Origin: Phaseolus vulgaris
Lineage: Eukaryota; Streptophyta; Magnoliopsida; Fabales; Fabaceae
Direction: 5' to 3'
Assembly: GCF_000499845.2 (NCBI RefSeq)
Contig: NC_023756.2
Location: 39,990,579-40,054,578 of the forward strand
Length of the DNA stretch: 64,000 nt
The notes beneath the pieces are model-generated. The model was not told where the DNA came from. It saw nothing but the letters and a program-made list of their open reading frames with translations, and made no database searches. Below are positions 1 through 11,256 of this stretch, piece after piece. Within the stretch, counting starts at the first letter, position 1; each line of letters opens with the position of its first letter. Position numbers and translations under genes: made by a program.

Positions 1-1562
1 CAGCTTGCATCACGTGAAGCCAATGAGGTTAAGTCAGTGCTTGTTTATACGTTGAGGGTTCAGGAAAATCAATAGAGAGAGAGGATTAGAAAGCTTTGGG
101 CTTGAAAATGTCATCCTTAGCACGAGTAATCATCGAGTTAACATTAAAATTAGAGGCAGTTGTTGGCGTCAAGGAAGCAGTGGAGATCGGAGGTGAAGGT
201 GCATAAGACAGCGGAGATGGCAACTCAGGAGAGAGACAGAGGAAGGTGATGTTGAAGGAGGAGCATAAATAATAGTAAGCACAAGTGAAAAAGTAGAAGA
301 ATTAGTGTTGATATTGGCAGAACTCGTGAAAAAACTATTAGGCATAGAATATAGAAAAAAGAATTCACTAAAGAGCACATTGCGTGAATAGATAAATTTG
401 CCATACGATGTTAAGCATATAGAGCCTTTACAGTTAGAAGCATACCCAAGAAACAAGCATAAAGACAAACGAAACTCAAATTTGTGTTGATTATATGGGC
501 GAAGCAAAGGATAACAAACGCATCCAAAAACTTTCAGAATGGTATAATCAAGTTTGCGAGAAAAGAGCATTTCATACGGACTAAGATTATGTAAAACAGG
601 AGTGGGTAAGATATTAATAGTGAAAACTGCATAAGAAAAAGCTTCACCTAGAAATGCAGAGGTAGAGAGGTAGCAACAAGGAGAGCTAAGCCGATATCAA
701 CTATGTGGCGATGTTTGCGTTCAACCGAACCGTTATGTTGCTGGGTGTGAGGACATGTGAGTCTATGAATGATGCCATATGTGTTTAAGAGTTTGGTTTT
801 CAGCAAGAGCTTTAAATTTTAGAAAAACAGAAGTAGCTTGAGATTTGTGTGAAATGAGATAAAACCATGTGTATTTAGAAAGAGCATCAACATAGTACAG
901 GGAACCATTAGTGGAGGCTACATGAGAGGGGCCCCAAATATCAACAAACACAAGTAGTAAAGGAGCTATATAAGTAGTATGGGACGAAATAAAAGGAAGT
1001 TGATGAGTTTTGGCTTGTGCACAAGAGTCACAAAAAGAAACATCAGTATTACATGAAATATTGTTGGAACGCATAACAAGTTTCACTATTTTAGATGAAG
1101 CATGAACAAGACGTTTATGCCAAAGATCATAACTATGCAAGTAGAAGTATAGGAAGTAGCATTAACAGAGGAACATAAAGGTCTATGTAAAGTGCGAAAC
1201 ACGTAAAGACCATCATGAATCCTTCCTTGAAGAATAATCTACTTGGTAACTTAATTTTTAACACGGCAATGGTTAGGAAAAAATTCAAAAAAGACACCAT
1301 TATCACGTGCAAATTGAGAAATGCTGAGAAGGTTCTTGTTAATACATGGTACATGTAGAAGATTATTAAGAGTAAAAAGATGATTTGAAGAAGAATTACA
1401 TAGAGAAGTATAACCAACACTGTGAATAAACATACCTGAACCATTACCAAGTTGAACATTCTCAGAACCATTATAGATTTGTTTCTTGTTGAAAACAATA
1501 GGATCATTGGTGATATGATGAGTAGCTTCTGTATCTGGATACCATAGAGGATCACTCACCAT
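1..1562 (-). pseudogene. copia pol: protease, pre-integrase, partial integrase (broken)
   Basis: The aspartic protease segment (1562-1251) has LWYPDTEATHHIT where copia normally has DTGAT, so the active-site Gly is Glu. The gag-pre-integrase zinc module follows (HSYDLWHKRLVHAS ... CDSCAQAKTHQLPF, about 1136-1000), then integrase with the first Asp (FVDIWGPS). After FKALAENQ the frame shifts and resumes at TYGIIHRLTCPHT followed by NGSVERKHRHIV, which holds the catalytic Glu. The block that normally carries the second Asp (about 25 residues) is missing. The segment from 570 leftward (VFGCVCYPLLRPYNQHKFEFR ... FLGYASNCKG) is the integrase C-terminal region. Further stops occur toward position 1. 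Confidence 0.88.
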
Positions 1563-1664
1563 GGAAGGAGTACCCAGAATAGATGGTTCAGGATCATGAA
1601 GAGGTTGTTGAAAAGAAGATGTATTAGCAGTTATGGGTGAAGAAGAAACAGCGTCAGACTGGGT

Positions 1665-2575
1665 CTAGCATGTTAAAGTTGTGTAGCCAAAATTGAAACA
1701 TAGCTGACACTGAACCCGTGGTTGAGAAGATGAAGAAGGAGCACCAGATCTCCAAGAATTAGGGAGAGGGGGACGAGAATAATTATGACGCTTTTGGTGA
1801 AACGGTGCACGAGAGGAAGAACGACCTCCTCGCGAAGAAGATTTAGAAGACAACGAGGGTACCCAACCAGTGGAAGAGAAATGCACTTGAGCAGGAGATG
1901 AATCAAGAAATTTGTGTTTATCAAAGCGATCTTCTTGAGCCAAAAGCAAAGACTCAATATGTTGAACCGTGTAAGGATCAAGCAGTGAGGTGATAGATGT
2001 GACGAAGTTGTCATATTCTTCAAGGAGACCATCAAGAATTGAATCTATATGGTCTTCGGCAGAGATTGGAGAGCCAATAGAAGCAAGAGAATCAACCACA
2101 CACTTGAGAGAAAGGAGATACGTGGAAAAAATACGTTGACGTTTCTAAGTTTTAAGTTGAAGTTTTCGTTGACGAACCTTGGCACGTGTATGCGAAGCAT
2201 AATAGACAGTGAGTTTATTCCAGATAAGATGCACAGTGCAGAGACCAACCATAGGGGTTAACATGGAGGTGGACATAAACGCAAACAGTCAGGCAACGAG
2301 GAGATGCTCTTGCTATTTGTGCAGAAGATATGCAGGATTAACATAACCATAATCATGGGTGAGATGTTTGGGCAGCGTAGAAGAGGAAGTCAAGAAATGG
2401 AGAAGATCAAGCCCTTCAACCAGAGCAAGAATCTATTGGCGCCAAACAAGAAATTCTCATCATTAAATTTTAGTGTGATAGGGGTGGAGAAGGTGTGAAG
2501 CGATGGGGAGGAATGGGAAGTGGAAGAAGAAGAAGAGGGAGACTTGGCTGAAACAGAGGAAGGAGACGTTGCCAT
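1665..2575 (-). pseudogene. copia gag (broken)
   Basis: The N-terminal part, from the ATG at 2575, is Ser-rich and then has an ITLKFNDENF-like stretch typical of copia gag starts. A second frame (2099-1665) carries the UBN2-type nucleocapsid segment (ILDGLLEEYDNFVTSI) and a C-terminal zinc knuckle. The two frames are separated by about 290 bp with stops or frameshifts. The knuckle reads CQLCFNFGYTTLTC: the CCHC spacing is kept but the His is Tyr, so zinc binding should be impaired. Gag normally forms the particle that packages element RNA. This copy cannot encode a whole protein. Confidence 0.85.
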
Positions 2576-2596
2576 AGTGAAAAAAAAAAATCACCA

Positions 2597-2609
2597 GCTC
2601 TTGATACCA
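2597..2609 (-). other. Primer-binding site (tRNA-iMet type)
   Basis: Minus-strand TGGTATCAAGAGC directly follows the LTR CA end. It matches the usual TGGTATCAGAGC initiator-methionine tRNA primer site apart from one extra A. Confidence 0.75.
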
Positions 2610-2821
2610 TGTAAAGGTGATGAGAGGAAGAGAGAGAAAAGGAAAGGTGCATAGAAGAAAAAGGTAGAACATTGTATTTCTAATATATCAGTGCATGGAT
2701 ACATTGGTGTATTTATAGTATGAAAATCCAAAGTTCTTTAATTTGAGGCAAAGAGAGTTACGTAGTTAGTTACGTAATGCAGAGAGAGTTACGTAATGGG
2801 TTCATTAACAACCATTTTACA
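2610..2821 (-). repeat. 5' LTR of the copia element
   Basis: The 212-bp segment begins TGTAAAGG and ends TTTTACA on the plus strand, so it has TG...CA ends and short terminal inverted repeats. It abuts the primer-binding site. On the minus strand a CTATAAATAC TATA box lies at about 2710-2722. No partner LTR is in the window, so age and target duplication cannot be read. Confidence 0.75.
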
Positions 2822-5500
2822 AATCTTTAGAATTTAATCTCTTCGAGCCTAGGAACAAGTGTATTGGTCAGTATCGGGGGAACCAGTCTCAGGCCTAGTG
2901 ACCGACCAACAAGTCAAAGAACACTTCAAGTTACGTAATAAATAACAGTAACGACAGTTACAATAACACTTAATGGGTCACATTCATATCCTGAAACATG
3001 CGAGAAATATTTCCGACAAATTAGCTAAATACTGATTAACTAAAAGAGCTAAATATTGATTAACTAAAATATGTTATAAATATTCTTCAGATATTCCAAT
3101 ATACCAATATATATCCCTATTAATCAGGTATCACAATGAATATTAGTCAATAACTGATATCTGACCCATCATGGCAAGAACCCATAATCAACACTATAAA
3201 TAAAACTTTTTGTGAAAGTGTAAGGGACACTTTAATCGACTTTATAATATACATTCTTTATATATATTACTTACTTGAGTGTGAGAATACTTTTTTCAGG
3301 TCTATTCCGATCAAACTTCGATAACAAAAAGATAAAACTTAAAGGAAAAAGTAAAAAAATTATTGGCACATAAACAATTATGTAACCAGTTCCATATATT
3401 ATTTAAATCATCTTTATCCATAGAGATACATATTGTGTTTCATGAAACTTACGCAGAAATAGTCAAACAAACCCCAAAATAAAAACAACGACGTATTATC
3501 CACGTACCTCTTAGAGAGTTGAAGTAGGAAAACGCAAATGTAGCGCTGTAAATGACCTACTTAAAAGCTTTGAATAGGTTAAAAAAAATAGAAAAGTGAA
3601 AAGAAGACAAAGCTTCCCTTAACATATGGTAAATTAATAACATATGTACAACAAAGTTATGGGTCCAATGAAATTTACGTGCATGAAACAGGTGGCGCAA
3701 ACTTACAAGGCACGTGATCCCTTACAATCAAGAATTGGTTCCCTTTTTTGGGTGTCATAAAGTTTTTAAGGACACGTGGTCACCAAAGCAAGAGTAAGAT
3801 TTCTTATAATTCACGTTCTTTGGAACCGACACTAGCGGCGTTTATTTTGGTGAGACCATGGAAATGGAAATTTCTAGCAAAAACACTAATGATTTCAAGG
3901 AAAAATTTAGCACATTTTTTTAATATATTCTGTTTGATGTATTGAAGATTATTAAAAGAGACATTGTCTCGTAGGTCTTCGACAAAATATAGTTTTAAAT
4001 AGTTTAAAAGTTGAGATAAATGACAGTTTAAATATGTTAACCAAAACATTGTTTAAGGGTAAAATTGTGACGGAGTATCAATATCTAAAGCTGACAATAC
4101 TTTAATTTGCAGTGATTGTCTCTAGCGATGCTATATCTCGGACTTGAGGTCGAAACATTGGCATCGTCTGTAGGAATTGTAAACTCTTTCCCTTAACCCT
4201 CAACGGGAGACTATTATTCTAGTACGACCAAAATATAGTCATACATCGCTTAGAAATCGAAGTCCAAAGCAGCTTAAATACTTTCCTCCCTTAATCCATA
4301 AAAAACCCACAAAAGTGTCTTTTAAGGACAAAACTGTGAAAGAACGCCGATTTCTAAAACAAACAATATATTGATTGTAATGATTCACCCTAACTATGTT
4401 AAAACAAACAATATATTGATTGTAATGATTCACCCTAACGTTAATTTTCCGATATCAAAATCAAAAATGTAAAATTCAATACATTAATGAAGTTCCGTTG
4501 TCAAAATTTAACGTCGTTCAATTGTTTTCTAGTTAGTCAAATTTTTGGACCATTTAGATACTGAATCCCCCTAGCGATAAGCTACCACGAGGAGAGTTTG
4601 TATTTTTTGTTTTGTTTCTCACTTAGGTTTTCTACTTTGGTAGCGAGGTCTAAACCTACCACATCTATATTTCACTTTCCATTACACCTAAATTAGTTGA
4701 CATACTTCTCTTTTCCACATTTATTATCAATATTTTTTATTATAAGTTTTTCTTAATTTAATTACTTTCCAACATCAATGATCAATCATTTATGACTAGT
4801 ATATATAAGTCTCATCTTAGATTTAAACAAGTCTAAAAGTTTATTTTCTAAAATAATAAAAGTTTAGAAAAGCTTAATCTTGTTATTATTCAAATGAACT
4901 TTATTAAATAATAATGAAATTTAAGTTTAATTTAATTTTATAAAATTTATAAAATTGATTTAATATAAGATTTTTAACATATATATCTAATGTCGAGACT
5001 TGAAAACGGTAAGACTATATATTTATAAATGATTGGATTAATCTAACATATTATTTTAAATAAATTTTAAATAAATAATATATTAAGAAGTGAATTTTAG
5101 ATCTAATTCAATCTTACAAAATTAGTTTATAAGTTTACATTCACTTATATATTATAAAATATTTTTATTTTTAATTGATATGTTTTGTGATTAAATTTTT
5201 CTGAATAAAATTATGTGTAGTCTATATACACAATGTTTAAATAAATTTATCTATAACTAATTAGAATTATTGGTGGGTATAAGTCTAAGAGAAGAAACGA
5301 CAATGCCTTTTGGTGGTTTGTTCACCGATGCATGCCAAGGGCCAAGGGAATTCACACACGCCTAAGGAATTGCCCAACGTGTCTCTGTTTCAGAGAGAAC
5401 CGTGACGTAACAAGAGCATCCAATAACGTTAAAAATAGCACACACATTGATCCAATCAACGTAGGAGGTAAAAGGATAACAATAACGATAATAATATCAA
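2822..5500. other. AT-rich non-coding stretch with small repeats
   Basis: No supported gene. A 45-bp period tandem pair lies at about 4356-4440 (aaacaatatattgattgtaa repeated). A degenerate minus-strand TRIM-like LTR lies at about 5060-5170, recognisable by ATATATAAGTG-like and GTAAGATTGAATTAGA-like blocks on the minus strand. The open frames at 3748-4049 and 4239-4433 have low-complexity, unrecognisable products. Confidence 0.6.
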
Positions 5501-5523
5501 TAATAATTAGGAAGAACACTCAC

Positions 5524-5715
5524 TTCTGTGTCAATCACGCGCGTGTAAGCCAACGCGCCGACGATCAGCACGACGGGGAAGAGGAGAGCCGCCGCTGATC
5601 GCGGCAGCGATTTCATGACCGGCCAACAGATTCCATCCTTATTGGAATGACGAAAATGCCCCGATCCGCTGTACTCTTGCATCGGCGTCACTACAATTTC
5701 GTCGTTCTCTCTCAT
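5524..5715 (-). CDS. Candidate first exon, single-pass membrane protein (partial)
   Basis: From the ATG at 5715 the minus strand encodes 64 residues that end exactly at a good splice donor (GAA|GTGAGT, exon end 5524, phase 0). The N-terminal 35 residues are polar (starts MRENDEIVVT). A hydrophobic segment at about residues 40-58 (AALLFPVVLIVGALAYT) follows basic residues, as in a type II signal anchor of Golgi enzymes. Sequence upstream on the minus strand looks like a 5' UTR, and local GC is well above the flanks. I do not recognise the family. No continuing exons are visible to the left, where the sequence becomes AT-rich and then copia. It may be a truncated gene, a gene with a very long intron, or chance. 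Confidence 0.35.
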
Positions 5716-5899
5716 CCTCTGTTTCTTTGCCTCTGTTTTTGTCCCTGCGCCACTTCACTCTTACCCTTTTCAAGTTTTCAGCTTCTTTTAAATGGTTTTA
5801 AATGGAAAGTTTCAAAGCTGAAAACTTTGGAATGGGTCTTCAATTGGGTCGGTGAGTTTTACCCAATTGGATTATCTCTATATTGAAGAAGAAGAAGAA

Positions 5900-7700
5900 C
5901 AACAACAACAGAGAAAACTTAGTCCATGTTGCATAAATGTGCATAGCATATATAATGGTTGTTTAAAAGTGATTACTGAAAAGCCAAAAACCACGTCTGA
6001 TTTGCTATAAAACGTAGATTTATAACTACTACTTTTTGAATAAACTAGATAAATCACATATGAAACTGTGCTACAAAACGTGAAACTTGTAACTAATGTG
6101 GGGTGTGTGAAACAAAAGACAGATCATGAGAACCGACACAAAGAGAAACATAACAAACCTGAGATTTTTCTTGTGTTGTGTAGATTGGAGTTGAGTATAT
6201 GTGAATCTAAGAAAGGTGTTTAACTTTATTACAAAAGTGAGGGCATGTAGATGAAAGAAAGATCAAAGGTGAGAGAAACATATAAAAAATTTAACATGAA
6301 AGAGAGAGAGGAATGAATGAGTGAGTGTGGATTCACCATGGAAAGGGAAAAAAAAGCTATGAATCTCGTGAGCACACTGCTGTGTGGGTTTGTCTCAGTG
6401 GTTGTTATATACGGTGCTATGAATTATGTGAAATGTGAAATGAGACAAATTAAGAAAAAGGGTCATTTTGCAAATCTTTCTTTGATGGCCACAATTTGGA
6501 AAAGAAGTGCACACATGTTGCAGTTTCATACTTGCTGGTTTTGGGAATTTTTTAATTTTTTTTACCTCCATTTTGTTATTCCTTTTTCTCTCGAAAGAGA
6601 CCATTTTCCATAATTCGACAAATTTAACGTCTTTGTCACTTGAAACAATTTTTTAGTTTTTTCCATCCTTAGAATTCTCGAAACAATTTTTTAGTTTTTT
6701 CCATCCTTAGAAATCTCCAAATTTTTTCATGATTTTGTGATTGTAGTAGTCCAACAAGTTTTCACTGTGAGTTTTTCGCATAATGATTATTTTTCTTTGA
6801 TTCACCGTAATAGTAAATGTGCCTGAATATTCATGGGATTTTAATTGGTGTGAAGATTGGTTGTGCTTTCCTTCTATTACCATACCAATTATGTGCATTC
6901 ATATTGGCTGAACATTAGAATCAATTGTAATTCCACAATTAAAAAACATAAATAAAATTAAGAAATCTCTTCTTTAGTAATTTCTTGTAATAATTGATTT
7001 CAATTTTCATTTTTCATTTATTTTACTATAATAGTCTTTTTATTGTCATAACATTAATCACAGTGCATTTAAAGTTCTCGTATTATTTTAAAATTGTTTC
7101 CAAAAACTTATGCTAACATTAATTGGTAAGAAGATGCACAAAGTTTCTTTATTATTATGTTATCACATTTAACAATCATTTTAACCGTGTTTCAATGAGC
7201 CACCATGACTTAATTCTTCATATTACGGTAATTTTATCAAAATGGTGCAGTTTTTTTTTAATTTTATCAAATGCAAAGCATTGGTCAAAATTGACAATGT
7301 TGTAAGCAAGATCAATTAATTAATCATAAAATTGGACATGGATTGACTATTTCTCTCTTAATTAAAATTGTCAATTCGGTTTGCAAGTTCAATTGATTTT
7401 TTTTTTTTCAAAAGAAATGACAATTAATAACCCTAAACCATAAAGTTGAAGTTTAAAATTACTTTTTTTTGTAATAATTTTAAATAAATTGAGTTAAAAA
7501 TGAATTGTGTGATAAATTAAAAATATTTACTATTTTTTAAATATTGTTAAAGTTAAAAATACACTTATAAAAAGGTGATATGATTTATGTATAAATATTT
7601 AGATTATATAATATATGAAAGTATAAATTATATAATATGTAAAAAGTAATAATATACATGTATTTATGTAAAATAAATGTATTAAAAAATAAATTAAAAT
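5900..7700. other. AT-rich non-coding stretch
   Basis: No supported gene. A tandem pair of about 36 bp (caattttttagttttttcca repeated) sits at about 6644-6715. The open frame at 6317-6613 has no recognisable domain, and its codons follow local base composition. Confidence 0.5.
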
Positions 7701-7770
7701 ATTGAATAGAAGTCATTAAAAGAAGATGATATTAAAATATTTGATGAGAACAACTTTACAAAGGATGATT

Positions 7771-9290
7771 CTACTGTCTAGATGGACAATTTCCTCTGTT
7801 GTGACCTTCATTGCGACAGTAAGAACATTTTTTTGGCTTGTTTTGAATTGGTTGATCCATTTCATTATGTAAACGAGTTGTAATTGATCGTCCCGAGTTT
7901 TTACATCGCATGTGGGGGTCAGGTATGAAATTTGGCCCAGTATAAGTAGACCAATAATCCTCATTTCGAACGAGATGGAATTCAACTTGATATGTCTTTC
8001 TAATCGTGTGGAGGCTGTAAACCGGATCAATGAATGTCGTCATTTGTAAATGACAAGAGGAACAAAGGGCAATAACGTGACGATAAGGAAGTCAAATAGC
8101 TTGGCACACCACCAATCATTTAATCTAACTGTATATAACGAAGCTCGTCAACCATGTTGGGGGATGGCTAATTCTTGGACATCAAATTAAGAATTTTCTA
8201 CATTAAACCTTTCCACAAAACACATAGTCGAATCTTGTTGATTTTTTCTAAATAAGGTTGTGATATCTTCTGGATAATAATGACTTGCACGTAACATGGT
8301 GTCTATTTTGAAGGCTCGCTCAACAAACCATGTTTTTATTTTTTCGAAAGTTTCCTTAACCAAAGCAGAAGGTAAGGAATGAGCTCTCATAAGCACGAAG
8401 TTAATGCTTTCCATTAAATTTGTGCTATCTATCTAGAAAAATGCTTGCTTGAACTCATATCACATAACTGATAGCTTTGCCTGTACTGTGGGTTGTTTCA
8501 TCTCATAAGTTGTCATAAAGAAGTAAATGAAATTAGTTAAATGGTAAAATGTCGTAATTATCTATGAGAGAAGGTAAACAATGTTATTACCCATGTTAAT
8601 CAACTGTCATTTGAGCTCAGCATTTTTTAATTTTCTGTTGAAATTCGATGCGATATGGTGTATGCAATACACAGAAACGAGGTTGTCTCCTTCCCATCTA
8701 ACTTCTTCAGATTGTAATGCTGAAATTATACTGGTTCTTCTATCAGTCATCATGCACAAATTTGGCAGAGGTGTCACATATTGTCGCAATAATTCGAAGA
8801 ACCAAATTAAAGCCTCCCGAGTCTCGCCTTCAACAATCGCAAACACCAAAGCAAGAGCTTTCTGTTTTCCCAACCAAGCTTTTCTATATGTGATGGTATA
8901 GCCATACAGATTTTTTATTTCTGCAATTAAGCTTTTAATTGGGACCGAAGGGTTTGCTTTTACTGAAGTCAGCACCATGGACGCAATATGGGTTGAGTCC
9001 AAATTAACATGGTATGCCGAAAGATTTGTTGACAAACAACTATGTTGTGCATCAATTTTATTTATCTCCCATTGACTTCGGATTTTACTAAAAGATGCAC
9101 GTAATCTCCATTGTCACCCTCCATCATGATGTATGCACCGAGCCACATATTTGTCTAACGACAACAAATTTGTAATCGTTGTCTATGTAGTATTGTTTTA
9201 TGGCATTCAATTTCGCCTCCTTTGACATGAAAGACATGTGTTCATTGAAGTCGTGATTAATGCTATGTTCGGATTGACTGCTAGATAGAT
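7771..9290 (-). pseudogene. MULE (mudrA-like) transposase, internally deleted
   Basis: On the minus strand, in order, there are: an N-terminal MuDR-like block (SKEAKLNAIKQYYIDNDYKF, about 9230-9170); a block ending YRKAWLGKQKA fused directly to FAIVEGETREALIWFFELLR, TDRRTSI and YCIHHIASNFNRKLKNAELK (9035-8607); a middle block (SINFVLMRAHSLP ... MLRASHYYPED, 8414-8187); and a C-terminal block (FIDPVYSLHTIRKTYQ ... EDYWSTYTGPN) ending in a CCHC knuckle (CSYCRNEGHNRGNC, about 7850-7790). MULE transposases cut and paste Mutator elements. Here roughly 120 residues normally between the KQKA and FAIVEGET motifs are missing, including the first catalytic Asp. The SWIM region is also degraded, with stops between blocks. 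No clear terminal inverted repeats or 9-bp duplication were found. Confidence 0.85.
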
Positions 9291-9294
9291 AGCT

Positions 9295-10013
9295 ATGTGG
9301 AATAACCGTCATAATCGTCTAATTCAGGGAAATCAATTTAATAGAAATGGTCATTTGCATGACAAGTCAACATACATGCAATGGTACATCAACCATACTG
9401 TCTACTACATCTTGCCTATAGGGTCATCATCCGATGATGATGTAAGTTCAATTACAAAATTATTTATTATTCTCCATTCACTCATCCAAAATTAACACAT
9501 GTTTTCAAAACAGTATGATATGCCACATGAGACTACACATCCTCACTATCAGCATCATGTCCGTTCTTCTTCTCAAGTTGAATCGTTTCAACAACAATCT
9601 TTTCGTCCGTCAGGTGTTTAACCGACTCAGTTGTTCGGATATAGGGATCAACCTCACATGTCATTCCAATCGTCATTTCATCAACCACCTTTCAGCTACT
9701 CAACATCTCCATCTCAACAACAATTTTTTGTTGGTCCATCAAATCCCTTTGCAACCTCTACCATGACCCCCCATCTGCCTACAATCCAATGTCATCCATG
9801 CAATGTTATCTACCAACAATGCCTTCACAAGTGTTCAGAAATCAGAATGATGATAATGAAATCAAAGGCACTAACGATGACATTCCACCTCCACCACTCA
9901 CACCCTTCCATCTGAACAACAACCACAACAACGATCACGAAGACAACGAAGAAGACCACCATGTGGCACAGCTTCGCATAGATGATAACTTTTCCTACAT
10001 TTCTATTTTATAA
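9295..10013 (+). pseudogene. Plant mobile domain (PMD/MAIN-like) C-terminal fragment
   Basis: The plus strand reads WNNRHNRLIQG ... GHLHDKSTYMQWYINHTVYYI, resembling the end of the aminotransferase-like plant mobile domain. The exon ends at 9441 (GAT|GTAAGT), an intron runs 9442-9513 (ending TTTTCAAAACAG), and the frame continues in phase 0 from 9514 with a His/Gln/Ser-rich tail. One in-frame TAA at 9619-9621 interrupts it. A frameshift in a C-run near 9770 moves the end (PPPPLTPFHLNNNHNNDHED) to another frame that stops at 10013. The N-terminal two thirds are absent. PMD proteins occur as host MAIN/MAIL genes and inside MULEs and gypsy elements. Its position head-to-head with the MULE transposase suggests it came with that element. 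Confidence 0.6.
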
Positions 10014-11256
10014 TCATGTATAAATTGTACTTATTTATCATTTAATAAATATTTTTTAAACGCTACCCTATTTATTTATAATTGTATCAATTATAAACAC
10101 TACTTCACGAACATAATTTCAATTTTTTAAAAACAACAAAAGTATTTTTAATTTTAACATTATTTAAAAAGTACTAAATATTTTACATTTATTACACAAC
10201 CTATTTTTAATCCAACTTAATTTTGGGTAACTTTGTCTATTGTGAAAAAAAAATTAGTTTTAATTTTTTTTAATATTATTTATTTATTTATAAAATACAA
10301 ATTTTCACAATATTATTATTCATTTCATGTAATTTTAAACAATTTAAAAATTATTATTATATAATTTTTTTAATTTTAATTGTAATAATGGTAATAATAA
10401 TCATAGAAATATATAACGGATGATTATTTTTTTGGGGTGAATTTAAAACTATTCACGGCTTCAAAACTAATATTTCATATCAGTTCATGCTGTAAATGTT
10501 ATTGATATTTAGTCACCTTAAATATGTTTTTTAATATATTTCATGAGTAAATATATTTATTGAAATACATATTTATTAAACTATCCATCTTTAAATAATA
10601 TTCATATCGTTAATAAGAATATTAATTTCGAATAAAATATACTTTAACTCTCATCTATGTTTTTTTTTTGTTTGGTCTCTCGTATTAAAAAGATTCACTA
10701 GTTCTTTAAAATTGTTATCTCATAATGGTATTTTTTAAAGCTGATTTTGCATTATCAATATTAATGGCTGACGTAATTTTATATCTCACCCAGTTTGTCA
10801 CATGTCACTAAATTAAAGGGCTTAGTGTGATAAACTGATAAAATGATTAATTTGATCTAAATGTACTATTTTCACTGAATAATTTATTATCTTTTATCTT
10901 CTTAAATTCATTTGAAATTTGATGAACAAAAAGGTTAAAGACAATATAGAAATAAAATTATTTGAAAATGAAAACATAAACAAAGATCAAATAAAAAAAC
11001 ACAATGCTGAGTGCTATTGTTGAGATTTATCTCAAGATAAAAGAAAAATCTGATTATCATGATAGATTATCCATCAACAGCTATTATCACAGTTCATGAT
11101 AGCTAAGCATAAAGGACTCAAGCTTATCTCAGAATATGAATTTCTCTTGGTATGTATAACATTTTCATTACTAACAAATGAAGGAAAATAACAGGAGAGA
11201 AATGAAAAAGGAAAATAACAGGAGAGAAATGAAAAAGGAAAATTGAAAACTCCCCA
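10014..11256. other. AT-rich intergenic stretch
   Basis: No supported gene. A short tandem pair (aaggaaaataacaggagaga, 22-bp period) lies at about 11182-11230, just beyond the RPL6 stop codon. Confidence 0.5.

Larger units (their letters stand above)
1..2821 (-). mobile_element. Ty1/copia retrotransposon, 5' portion, decayed
   Basis: A minus-strand copia element enters from the left edge. Read in its own direction it has an LTR (2821-2610), a tRNA-iMet-type primer site, gag (2575-1665), protease and pre-integrase (1562-about 1000), integrase remnants, and a post-integrase segment. That segment runs through a MITRAKDDIFKPK-like stretch to an EPSTYKQALT-like stretch near position 1, the known lead-in to the copia reverse transcriptase. 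Domain order identifies the superfamily. Frameshifts, stops, a changed protease motif and an integrase deletion make it non-functional. RT, RNase H and the 3' LTR would lie outside the window. Confidence 0.9.

Noticed and set aside
5332..5886. Plus-strand frames opposite the membrane-anchor exon
   Set aside because: Shadows of the minus-strand exon and its C/T-rich leader; no domains.
9515..9915. Separate plus-strand proteins rich in His/Gln
   Set aside because: They are the second exon of the PMD fragment interrupted by one stop and one frameshift, not independent genes.
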